Shown piece after piece: positions 1 to 6,515 of a stretch of DNA of 7,905 bases. The notes beneath the pieces were generated by a model that saw only the letters and a list, made by a program, of their open reading frames with translations, had not been told where the DNA came from and did no database searches. The stretch's first letter is position 1, and every line of letters starts with the position of its first letter. A program made the position numbers and the translations under genes. The DNA lies in NCBI GenBank assembly GCA_950075905.1, contig CATMVR010000213.1:1-7905 (forward strand), in the 5' to 3' direction. Origin of the DNA: an uncultured Persicitalea sp. Its GTDB lineage: Bacteria > Bacteroidota > Bacteroidia > Cytophagales > Spirosomataceae.

Positions 1-2736
1 ATTTGTCAGGATGGATACCGGGAGTACGTACTCGGTTCGCTCATGTCATACTGCCGGTCGATTCTGAGTTTTCACCCTTTGTGCCGAAATCTGATGCGGG
101 ATTATGCCGAAGGGCAAATTTACTCCAACTTCAAACTGAATGCATTAAATGCCCTGCCTGTAGTTCCCCAGTATCTAACCCGGCTACCTAGCAGTTCAAC
201 CGTCAATACGCCAACATTTGACTGGCAGGCCCCCATATGCGCCGACTGGTATCGGGTTCAAATAGCCCATGACAAGGATTTTACCCAGTTGCTCGCAGAT
301 ACCCTGGTACGGCAGTCATTGTACCGATCTACCGGCCTGGAGGAGGGGAGCTACTATATCAGAGTGCAAGCGGGCAATGCCCTTGGCGGCAGCTCCTGGT
401 CGGTTTCCGAATTCTTTACGGTTCCCCCGTTTTCCGGGAATAGCTCATCGCCCCTGCTCCTCAGTACCAATCTGCAAGCTGACAAAAGTATTTCAGGTAG
501 TTTTATTTCGTATAATGGTGTAGACAAGTACGAAGTAGAAGTGATCTGGGAATACGCCACGAGTAGCTCCCTTTTTTTTGAATTTGCAGCCACGGCTAGT
601 TCTTTACAGACTTTCAGAATACCTTATACCTGGTATGCGAAAAATGGAAACTACTATCTTCGGCTGCGGGTGCGGAAAAACGATGTGTGGAGCCGGCAAT
701 CAGCCAGATATCTGCTGCAGGTACCCTATATGAACGATTTTGCTCCGCAGACTCCGCTCGACAAAATATCCAGTGAACCTATTCTGGCTACCACCATTCA
801 GCGCCCTGGCTACACAGATAAAAACGAAATGGTGGAGTACATTGAAATTTCTACCAGTTCGGCTTTTAAAAATATCGTGTACCGAGATTCTTCGTTTTAC
901 AACCGGTTGAATATGCAGCCGAAGCAGCGTAACGTCTTTCTCCCGGTCCTGGAAGAAAACTCAGACTATTTTGTCCGCACCCGCCTTCAATGGCAAGCCG
1001 ATGTTTTTTCGCCCTGGAAAAGTACGCAGCTGCATACCGGCTTTCAGGATCGTAGGTTCCAATACCTGGGTACTATACACCCAAATCTGACCAATCTTAT
1101 TGACGAATACACCATCAGGAATCTACTGTATGTGGCCAATGGCGTGGTGTATGTGGCCAACGGTACGCAGGGCTTTTATTCGTCCACTGATCTTAAAAAG
1201 TGGCAACCCTTTACGCCCATTACCACCAACGGAAAGAGTCCGCAGCAGCTAAACGGATTTGGGATAGGGGAGAACGGTGATGTGTATTTGTTTGATAACG
1301 GCAATGTGCTGGTGCAGAAGATAGGCGACACTTTTACTACTATTTATCCACCTACAGCGTTCTATGCCTCTTTCTGGAAATCCCAGATTCAGGTGACTGA
1401 GAGAGCAGGGGTCTTTTTCAGTATGGGTTCCAAGGGAGTAGGTCGTTACTACCAGAAAAACTGGGAAATCTACGATTTTAGGGTATTGGGTGCGAGAGAA
1501 CCCCGCCATTTGGCTAAGCGCTCAGAAGACGAAGTATGGGTGCTGATGGAAGGGGGGGGGATATGGGCATACCGGGATAATAAATGGGCGCTGCAAACCC
1601 TGCTGCCAAACCCGGAGGGCACGACAGGAATGGCATTTGATCGCGACCGGATATGCCATGTATACGGCACTTTCGGCATCCGGCGGTTAAATCCGGCAAC
1701 CTGGGAGTGGGAAAGCATTGCTTCTTTTTCCGGAACGACGGTTCAGAAGGTTGTTTTCGATAAGCAAAATCAGTTGTGGGCATCCCTGTACAACCTCCCC
1801 GGACAGGGGGGGATGCCTACCCAACTGCTGAAAATGAAAGACAGGGAAGTTACGCTCTATGCTGATGGATTAAACTTCCTCAAAGAAAGCTTCGACATCG
1901 CATTTTTTAATGATCAGTTACTGATCATCACTAACGGTGGTGAGCTCCACATGTTCGATGAAACGCGTATTCAGCGGTTCACGCCCAAAAACAGCTATTG
2001 CGTCGGTGAGCAATTATCGGTACAGCTGGCGACCAATTCGACTTACGGTGCAGAAAATCAAATAGATATTTTGTTGCACAGCGAAGCTGATGGCCAAACA
2101 AGGGCTTTTTCCATTGCCGAATTTAAAAATAATGAAGTTGTACTGACTCTGCCCGATACGTTGACTCAGCAACGTTACCGGCTCAGTACCAAAACTACCG
2201 CACCAGCTATTCAAACCGGGCAGAGCGCCGATTTTATGGTATATTCCCTTCCGTCCGCAAAGATTACTCTCCTGGAAAAAAATCAGTTTTCAAAAGTTCT
2301 GGTAGCAAACGAAGGACCGGACTATTCCTATCAATGGTTTCTGAATGGGTCTGCCATTGGCGGAGCCACAGGAAAAACATTCATCCCCGACCGTTCAGGT
2401 ACCTACTCCGTAACAATTACTAACGCGGGCGGCTGTAAAAGCAGCTCTGAGGTGCTCAACGTTGAGTTGGATTTTCCCGCCGAGATTACCTTGCTGCAGA
2501 ATGCACCAAATCCAGTTGGCCTCGCAACGGAGATAGCGTTTTACCTGCCAAGTCCCCAGCAAATTTCGCTCAGCTACTATACGGTGCTGGGGCAGAAACT
2601 TGGGCAACTCAGCGAAGGTTTTTTCCCCGCAGGCTGGCACATAGTAAATTTTGAGGGAACCTCCCTGGCACCCGGCCTGTATATCTATCGCCTGGACGCC
2701 GAAAATTTCTCAAAATCCTTAAAAATGAAGAAATAG
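1..2736 (+). CDS. Large T9SS-secreted multidomain surface protein (5' end outside window)
   Basis: The frame is open from base 1 to the TAG at 2734-2736, so 911 residues are visible and the true start probably lies upstream; an ATG at 43 is only an internal candidate. Domains by eye: three fibronectin III-like modules (about nt 181-423, 451-730, 748-1045; the first has the pattern TPTFDW...YRVQIAHDKDF...YYIRVQA), then a region of short beta-strand repeats resembling a two-component-regulator or BNR-type propeller (about 1050-1980; YVANG twice, SSTDLKKW, VWVLMEGGGIWAY, QLWASL), then an Ig/PKD-like module (about 2310-2470; YSYQWFLNG ... SGTYSVTITNAGGC). The last 80 or so residues match the T9SS type A sorting domain: LLQNAPNP, VLGQKL, LAPGLYIYRL and a basic KSLKMKK end. 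In Bacteroidota such tails direct export across the outer membrane and surface attachment or release. The function of the body is unknown; an adhesin or a non-catalytic part of a larger enzyme are both possible. No catalytic motif is visible in this part. The gene carries G9 and G7 runs. Confidence 0.88.
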   Translation: MCQDGYREYVLGSLMSYCRSILSFHPLCRNLMRDYAEGQIYSNFKLNALNALPVVPQYLTRLPSSSTVNTPTFDWQAPICADWYRVQIAHDKDFTQLLADTLVRQSLYRSTGLEEGSYYIRVQAGNALGGSSWSVSEFFTVPPFSGNSSSPLLLSTNLQADKSISGSFISYNGVDKYEVEVIWEYATSSSLFFEFAATASSLQTFRIPYTWYAKNGNYYLRLRVRKNDVWSRQSARYLLQVPYMNDFAPQTPLDKISSEPILATTIQRPGYTDKNEMVEYIEISTSSAFKNIVYRDSSFYNRLNMQPKQRNVFLPVLEENSDYFVRTRLQWQADVFSPWKSTQLHTGFQDRRFQYLGTIHPNLTNLIDEYTIRNLLYVANGVVYVANGTQGFYSSTDLKKWQPFTPITTNGKSPQQLNGFGIGENGDVYLFDNGNVLVQKIGDTFTTIYPPTAFYASFWKSQIQVTERAGVFFSMGSKGVGRYYQKNWEIYDFRVLGAREPRHLAKRSEDEVWVLMEGGGIWAYRDNKWALQTLLPNPEGTTGMAFDRDRICHVYGTFGIRRLNPATWEWESIASFSGTTVQKVVFDKQNQLWASLYNLPGQGGMPTQLLKMKDREVTLYADGLNFLKESFDIAFFNDQLLIITNGGELHMFDETRIQRFTPKNSYCVGEQLSVQLATNSTYGAENQIDILLHSEADGQTRAFSIAEFKNNEVVLTLPDTLTQQRYRLSTKTTAPAIQTGQSADFMVYSLPSAKITLLEKNQFSKVLVANEGPDYSYQWFLNGSAIGGATGKTFIPDRSGTYSVTITNAGGCKSSSEVLNVELDFPAEITLLQNAPNPVGLATEIAFYLPSPQQISLSYYTVLGQKLGQLSEGFFPAGWHIVNFEGTSLAPGLYIYRLDAENFSKSLKMKK
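1552..1560 (+). repeat. Poly-G tract (G9) inside the secreted-protein gene
   Basis: Nine consecutive G residues encode three glycines (in MEGGGIWAYRD) in the propeller-like part of the surface protein. A second run of seven G lies at 1806-1812 (GQGGM). Runs of this length are prone to slipped-strand mispairing, and a change of one base would truncate the protein before its T9SS tail. The frame shown here is intact. Whether the tract varies in the population cannot be seen from one sequence. Confidence 0.85.
2485..2733 (+). other. T9SS type A C-terminal sorting domain (Por_Secre_tail-like)
   Basis: This is the last 80 or so residues of the large plus-strand protein. It opens with the hallmark LLQNAPNP box, continues with an alternating beta-strand pattern, has the turn VLGQKL and the near-terminal LAPGLYIYRL motif, and ends in lysines. 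In established T9SS biology this folded beta-sandwich is the export signal read by the outer-membrane translocon, and it is normally removed or exchanged on transfer to the cell surface. Its presence assigns the protein to the surface or the medium and the organism to Bacteroidota. Confidence 0.9.
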
Positions 2737-2823
2737 CCCCGGCCTCAGGTTCATCCGATACGATCTGTAAAGTTTAATCCTTGCAGTAACGCCACGTTTT
2801 GAATATACTGTCAGACAGGTAAT
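2737..2823. other. Convergent intergenic gap without a clear terminator
   Basis: The large plus-strand gene and the small minus-strand gene end 87 nt apart. Transcripts from both sides should stop here, yet the only hairpin seen is a 4-bp CTGT/ACAG stem near 2807-2817, with no T-run. Termination is either rho-dependent or uses signals inside the genes. Confidence 0.4.
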
Positions 2824-3096
2824 CTAAGCAGCTTCGCGTTCCCGGCTTCCAATACGAGTATTGAAAGCACCAAACAAGGTTTCAAAAAATCCGGGTTGGG
2901 TAGGTACATAGCAGAAGTGGCGGTCGGGTTCGGCCATCTGATCGTAGTACAGGGGCACATTGCAAACATGCTCGCTGGTAGCGATGAGGCTATTGAGACC
3001 GGTGGCAACAACTTTCCATAATTTTACATCTTCGCCTACGCTGTGGCGATAATAGAATCGGTCGCCGGGTTGGAGTTCGTATGGTAACTTCATCAT
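2824..3096 (-). CDS. Small protein of unknown function, 90 aa
   Basis: I do not recognise a named family. The ORF runs from ATG at 3096 (a second ATG follows at once at 3093) to TAG at 2824. The predicted protein is soluble, without signal peptide or membrane segment. It begins KLPYELQPGDRFYYRH, followed by short beta-like stretches (LWKVVATGLNSLIATSE), a hydrophilic middle with Cys at residues 45 and 62, and a charged C-terminus (GSREREAA). The 'LQPGDRFYY ... WKVVA' opening resembles small beta-barrel-like proteins often annotated as hypothetical in Cytophagales; that is an impression, not a search result. It converges with the large plus-strand gene (87-nt gap) and lies downstream of a 421-nt AT-rich gap, so it probably has its own promoter. 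Being real is favoured by the clean amino-acid composition and by the lack of a competing long ORF. Confidence 0.65.
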   Translation of the reverse strand: MMKLPYELQPGDRFYYRHSVGEDVKLWKVVATGLNSLIATSEHVCNVPLYYDQMAEPDRHFCYVPTQPGFFETLFGAFNTRIGSREREAA

Positions 3097-3210
3097 GACT
3101 ATTGGTTTGGTGAGAATAAGTATTTATTGCAATTATTATTACTTAGTTTGTATGGAAGGATTATTAGTTTATCCCAAAATGCACAACTTCGTGCCAACTC
3201 CACTCAACGC

Positions 3211-3248
3211 TCTCCCAGTGGTTTTTTAGAAGTTTCCTCTCTGGGAGA
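3211..3248. repeat. 8-bp perfect inverted repeat, 22-nt loop
   Basis: TCTCCCAG at 3211-3218 is mirrored by CTGGGAGA at 3241-3248. Five of the eight pairs are G:C. There is no T-run directly after the stem on either strand, so it does not look like an intrinsic terminator. It may be an RNA hairpin or a protein-binding site, or it may be chance. Confidence 0.4.
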
Positions 3249-3285
3249 TTCCTGCTAAATCTCCTTACTATACTACAATTTATAA

Positions 3286-3310
3286 AAAATGTTCCAGCGA
3301 TGAACATTTT
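3286..3310 (-). terminator. Candidate hairpin terminator (9-bp stem, 7-nt loop)
   Basis: AAAATGTTC (3286-3294) and GAACATTTT (3302-3310) are perfect reverse complements around the loop CAGCGAT. Read on the minus strand the stem ends in a run of six T, the layout of a rho-independent terminator. It would stop transcripts coming from the amidohydrolase gene, about 210 nt after its stop codon, before they reach the small gene at 3096. Only two of the nine pairs are G:C, so the stem is weak. An operator or chance palindrome is an alternative. Confidence 0.4.
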
Positions 3311-3517
3311 CCAATATAGGTCGATGTTTAGGGGGTATCTCACTTATTATCAATCAAATATGAATTTTTAGGTATTGCATGATAGCCTGTTAATACAGTG
3401 CCAGGCTCAATAAATGATCCAAATTGCCTAATGTTCAGTGCGAAATCATTGATAGATTGTAGATTTTATTCAACATCTTTTAGAAAAATACCGATCCAGG
3501 CATGTCTTTAGTGAGTC

Positions 3518-4621
3518 CTACTTTTTTCTTAGAATTTTACGGGAATTGGTAGTGTATATTTTTTTGAGGGTAGACGAGCTTAGGGCTAAGCCATACAAAG
3601 GCCAGTGATAGGAGAATCGGCCGTGTTCGTAGAAATGTTCATCTGCCGATTCCAGAATCCGGAAGGTGATTCGATACATCGAGGGATCCATCCCCATGTC
3701 GGTTCCGTACACGATTCGGTCGGCGTATTTTTCCATAAATGCTTTGGCAAATCGAGGAATGGGAGCAAACTCCCCATAGCGGGCGGCCACATCGGCGTAC
3801 AAGTTGGGGTATTTATCAAATAAGTTGGCCAGTTTGCCCAGATCAGAGTTGCAATTGGCAAGGTGACAGGCAATGAACGTTGTTTTTGGGTTGTCGCGCA
3901 CTGCGTTTTCCAGCGTAGCCACCAGCTGATCGTGATTCAGAATCCCCGCTTTGCTCATATCTACATTCCACTTGGCGGCGTTCATGAGACCATCGTTGGT
4001 AGAGTCGGGCTTTTGGTACATCCATTCGTCTTCGGCTACGTGAATGCTGATTGGCATGCCCAATTCGGCGCACCGGGTAAGCAGGGGCTTCATACGAGGG
4101 TCGTCGATGTGCATGCCGTAGCCGGGCGTAGGCTTGGAGTAGAGTTCCCCCAGACCTTTGTCTCCGAGCTCGCCCACGCCCCGGGCACCCATGCGGTAGC
4201 AGCGTTCGAGTTCGGCTACCGCCTTTTCGGCCCAGCCGGGTTGGTCGGCACCGGTGTAGTCAAAGCCGCACCACACCTCAAAACGGTCGGGGTATTGCGC
4301 GTACTTCTGTACGATCGCATCGAAGGCCTTCCCCGTGGAATACGACAGAATGACTGATTTGACAATGCCGGCCTCATCCATCGTTTTGATCCAGGCGGCA
4401 AGTTCTGCGTCGTTTTTGGCATAATCGTGCGCATGGAAGTCAATAACCGGAAAACGGGCTTTTGTAATATTCGATTGGGGAATCCGGTAGATAGACCGGG
4501 GACGAAAATCTTTGAGTTTGATATCTGTGGAGGTCTGCTTTTGGGCGAAGCTAGGCCCGGACAGGCTCAAAAGGCCGGTAAGAAGTACTAAAAAAAGGTA
4601 ACGAATGCTCATAGGGGTCAT
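3518..4621 (-). CDS. Exported amidohydrolase, amidohydrolase-2 (TIM-barrel) family
   Basis: The 367-residue protein starts with a signal peptide (SIRYLFLVLLTGLLSLSGPSFA, likely cut before QKQ near residue 27; no lipobox Cys), so it should act in the periplasm or beyond. The mature part looks like the metal-dependent amidohydrolase-2 fold (PF04909-like): the metal-binding HxH in VIDFHAHDY (His63, His65), His194 in SIHVAEDEW, His253 in ACHLAN and Asp308 in VYGTDMG. In this family these residues bind one divalent metal and activate water, or catalyse non-oxidative decarboxylation. The substrate cannot be read from sequence. The length is normal for the family plus a leader. The start is either ATG 4621 (MTPMSIRY) or ATG 4612 (MSIRY); no start lies further upstream in frame, and both fall in the 3' arm of a long inverted repeat, which suggests translational control. 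It lies 90 nt after the glycosyltransferase on the same strand. Confidence 0.88.
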   Translation of the reverse strand: MTPMSIRYLFLVLLTGLLSLSGPSFAQKQTSTDIKLKDFRPRSIYRIPQSNITKARFPVIDFHAHDYAKNDAELAAWIKTMDEAGIVKSVILSYSTGKAFDAIVQKYAQYPDRFEVWCGFDYTGADQPGWAEKAVAELERCYRMGARGVGELGDKGLGELYSKPTPGYGMHIDDPRMKPLLTRCAELGMPISIHVAEDEWMYQKPDSTNDGLMNAAKWNVDMSKAGILNHDQLVATLENAVRDNPKTTFIACHLANCNSDLGKLANLFDKYPNLYADVAARYGEFAPIPRFAKAFMEKYADRIVYGTDMGMDPSMYRITFRILESADEHFYEHGRFSYHWPLYGLALSSSTLKKIYTTNSRKILRKK

Positions 4622-4674
4622 TGCATAAAGGTTTAACGCCAGGTTTTTCCTTTATAAATAGCAATGACCCCTAT
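4611..4674 (-). promoter_or_regulatory. Long hairpin that buries the amidohydrolase start codon
   Basis: ATAGGGGTCATTGC (4611-4624) and GCAATGACCCCTAT (4661-4674) are perfect 14-nt reverse complements, 7 of 14 pairs G:C. Inside them ATAAAGG (4625-4631) pairs with CCTTTAT (4649-4655), leaving a 5-nt bulge on one side and a 17-nt loop. In the minus-strand mRNA the 3' arm contains the first start codon of the amidohydrolase (4619-4621) and most of the second (4610-4612). A transcript carrying both arms would hide the start from ribosomes. A transcript initiated inside the element would not. No T-run follows, so it is not a simple terminator. The structure is seen directly; the regulatory role is inference. 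Confidence 0.6.
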
Positions 4675-4677
4675 TAC

Positions 4678-4717
4678 TACTAGGTAACTACGGTGAAAAT
4701 AGTTTATTTACCTAGTA
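4678..4717 (-). repeat. 10-bp perfect inverted repeat over the glycosyltransferase stop codon
   Basis: TACTAGGTAA (4678-4687) and TTACCTAGTA (4708-4717) are perfect reverse complements with a 20-nt spacer. The arm at 4708-4717 contains the TAG stop of the glycosyltransferase (4712-4714). There is no T-run after the stem on the minus strand. It lies 3 nt from the start-codon hairpin, so the 90-nt gap is nearly all inverted repeat. It may be an mRNA 3'-end stabilising structure or a binding site. Confidence 0.5.
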
Positions 4718-6475
4718 CCGATGCTTTCTGCCCTGAAAGTCAAACAGCTCCATTCGCTGGCCGGTAGCCCCTTTGACCAGGATAATCTTATCGGTTTGGG
4801 TGGTGTCGAGCCGTTGCCAGTACTCCGCATTTTTGGGCAGATACAGATTGGTGAGCTGCGCATCCATGATGGAGTAGGGGTAGTGTGTTTTCTCGATGGA
4901 ATCGCGGGGATTCAGCTTGATGGAAGGGTACAGAATCGTATCGCCGGGCGTATAGAGTTCCTTTATTTTTTCGGCCGTCTGCAGGTAAGGGTTGGGCCCG
5001 CGAGGATTCACAAAGTACGTGTACTTGGGATCACGATCTTCGTAAATACGGAGAAGCAGGTTGCCCACAAAAAACAGTTGAATACCCAGCACCGCTCCGA
5101 GGATCACTCTGACTGCCGTCGGCGTTTTCCACCATTGCTGTAAGGCCATGGCTACGAAAATAATCGAGAACGGAAACGAAAAGCCCGAATACCGTTGGGT
5201 AAGCCCGTAGGTATGATTGTTCTTGAAGGCCATCAAAATCAAAAACAAAGTCGGCACGGTGGCCAGTATGGCCGTGAAGTACAACAAATGCCGCTGCTCT
5301 TTGACGGTATGCCGGCTCAGGAACAGTACAAGAAGGTATACAAAAGATGGCACAGCGGCCAGTACCACGTACTGCAGTCGCGGCACGGTGTAGAGCGGCA
5401 TGCCCGCTACGAGTAGTAAGCCAAAGGCGCCCGCGAGCCAGAGGGGCGGGTTTTCGGCGCGCAGATAGCGCCGCAGTACCAGAAAGGCCCCAAAACCAAG
5501 CAGTAAGGCGAGGGCGATATTTCGAATGCCGAGGGTTTCGACCTGTCCTAATCCGTTGAAAATGATCAGCATATCGGCCCAGATTGGCAGGGATTTCAGG
5601 GTGACGTTGGCGAGCGTAGCTGGCAGAATGATAGCAAACTCGTTGGTATAGGGTGCCGTTTGGGCCAGACTCCGGTAGAGCTGCGCCTGGTAGGCCAGCG
5701 TCTGAAAAGTATACTTGCCTCCCCCAAATATAAACCAGAGCGACACCAGCCCGATGCCCACCGCAGTGGTAAGCGCAAAAGGAATCCATGCTTTAAGCGG
5801 TCGGACGAAGAGCAGTACATACAAACCGTGGGAGAGAAAGACCGTCAGAGTAAGGTAGTGCGACAGCAGACACAATACGAATGTAAGCCCGTAAGCCGCA
5901 TAAAGTTTGCCGGCGGACCTGCCCTCGTAGCGCTTTTCAATAATGAGTAGAAACAGGTATGTGACCAGCAGGGTCAGAAAAAAGCTCATGGAGTAGTTGC
6001 GGGCCATGTGGCTGTACGCCACAAAAAAGGGTTCGATTGCTGCCAGAAAGGCGCTCAAAAGCGCCAGTTTCTCAGAGCGGAAGTGCCTTTTAACAAAAAG
6101 GTAGATCAGCCCAACAACCAGGGTACTAAACAGCACTGAGAGAAAGCGCACGGAAAAATCTCCCAGGCCAAACAGTTGCTGCCACACCCAGAGTATACCG
6201 TAGTAGACCGGGCTATTGCCGATGTCGCCCCGAATATTTGCCTCGATGAAGTCAGCGAATGTTTTTTCTTTCCAGAATTCGCGGGGGGTAAAGTAAGGCT
6301 TGCCCGGCTGAAAAAACACGTCCTTTTGGTTGGCACCCTCCATGGCAATTCCCTGCGAAATCACCATGGTATATTTTTCGTCCAGATACAGACCAAAAGT
6401 ACCCGAGTGGTATACACGTAGTCCGAAAGCAAGCAGCAGGATCAGCCCGAGCTTTACTAGTTGTGGTATGTTCAT
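4712..6475 (-). CDS. Polytopic membrane glycosyltransferase, GT39/ArnT-like (PMT_2 type)
   Basis: The 587-residue protein has an N-terminal membrane anchor (residues 5-22) followed by the GT-C hallmark acidic motif in a first periplasmic loop (YLDEKYT, Asp32-Glu33). A long loop with GNSPVYYGILWVW and FSVRFLSVLFSTLVV (88-121) follows, then SHMARNYSMSFFL (155-167). About ten or more hydrophobic segments continue to residue 475. The last 110 residues (480-587) are hydrophilic and probably form a periplasmic domain. Known relatives (PMT_2/GT39 family) transfer a sugar from a polyprenyl-phosphate donor to protein, lipid A or other envelope glycans; the acceptor here is unknown. The length is typical. 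The start ATG at 6475 gives a good first membrane segment. The methyltransferase gene ends 40 nt upstream on the same strand, so the two are probably co-transcribed and may work on the same surface product. Confidence 0.87.
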   Translation of the reverse strand: MNIPQLVKLGLILLLAFGLRVYHSGTFGLYLDEKYTMVISQGIAMEGANQKDVFFQPGKPYFTPREFWKEKTFADFIEANIRGDIGNSPVYYGILWVWQQLFGLGDFSVRFLSVLFSTLVVGLIYLFVKRHFRSEKLALLSAFLAAIEPFFVAYSHMARNYSMSFFLTLLVTYLFLLIIEKRYEGRSAGKLYAAYGLTFVLCLLSHYLTLTVFLSHGLYVLLFVRPLKAWIPFALTTAVGIGLVSLWFIFGGGKYTFQTLAYQAQLYRSLAQTAPYTNEFAIILPATLANVTLKSLPIWADMLIIFNGLGQVETLGIRNIALALLLGFGAFLVLRRYLRAENPPLWLAGAFGLLLVAGMPLYTVPRLQYVVLAAVPSFVYLLVLFLSRHTVKEQRHLLYFTAILATVPTLFLILMAFKNNHTYGLTQRYSGFSFPFSIIFVAMALQQWWKTPTAVRVILGAVLGIQLFFVGNLLLRIYEDRDPKYTYFVNPRGPNPYLQTAEKIKELYTPGDTILYPSIKLNPRDSIEKTHYPYSIMDAQLTNLYLPKNAEYWQRLDTTQTDKIILVKGATGQRMELFDFQGRKHRY

Positions 6476-6515
6476 AAAGAGGCAATACGAGTGTGACCAG
6501 AAGCTTCGACGCCGC

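Larger units (their letters stand above)
3097..3517. other. AT-rich intergenic region with several inverted repeats
   Basis: This 421-nt stretch lies between the amidohydrolase stop and the small unknown gene's start, both on the minus strand. I find no credible ORF in it. It is clearly richer in A and T than the neighbouring genes and holds at least four inverted repeats (3181-3194, 3211-3248, 3286-3310, 3384-3407). It should contain the promoter of the small gene and the 3' end of the amidohydrolase transcript. I found no convincing match to the Bacteroidota TTTG / TAnnTTTG promoter pattern at a sensible distance from 3096. A small non-coding RNA here is possible but unsupported. Confidence 0.6.

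Noticed and set aside
1129..1160. A tandem duplication, TATGTGGCCAA twice 21 bp apart
   Set aside because: It encodes YVANG twice in the propeller-like part; a short local repeat of this kind is expected in repeated beta-strands and does not indicate a mobile or CRISPR element.
3863..4357. A 164-codon plus-strand ORF opposite the amidohydrolase
   Set aside because: It is an antisense shadow of a gene whose metal-binding motifs are clear; its translation has no domain-like features.
4611..4674. A miniature transposable element (MITE) as the explanation of the 14-bp terminal inverted repeats
   Set aside because: There is no target-site duplication in the flanks and no internal element sequence; it is kept only as an alternative to be tested by a copy-number search.
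5031..5789. A 252-codon minus-strand ORF in another frame within the glycosyltransferase
   Set aside because: It is Arg-, His- and Cys-rich and out of frame with a convincing GT-C membrane protein, so it is a shadow ORF.
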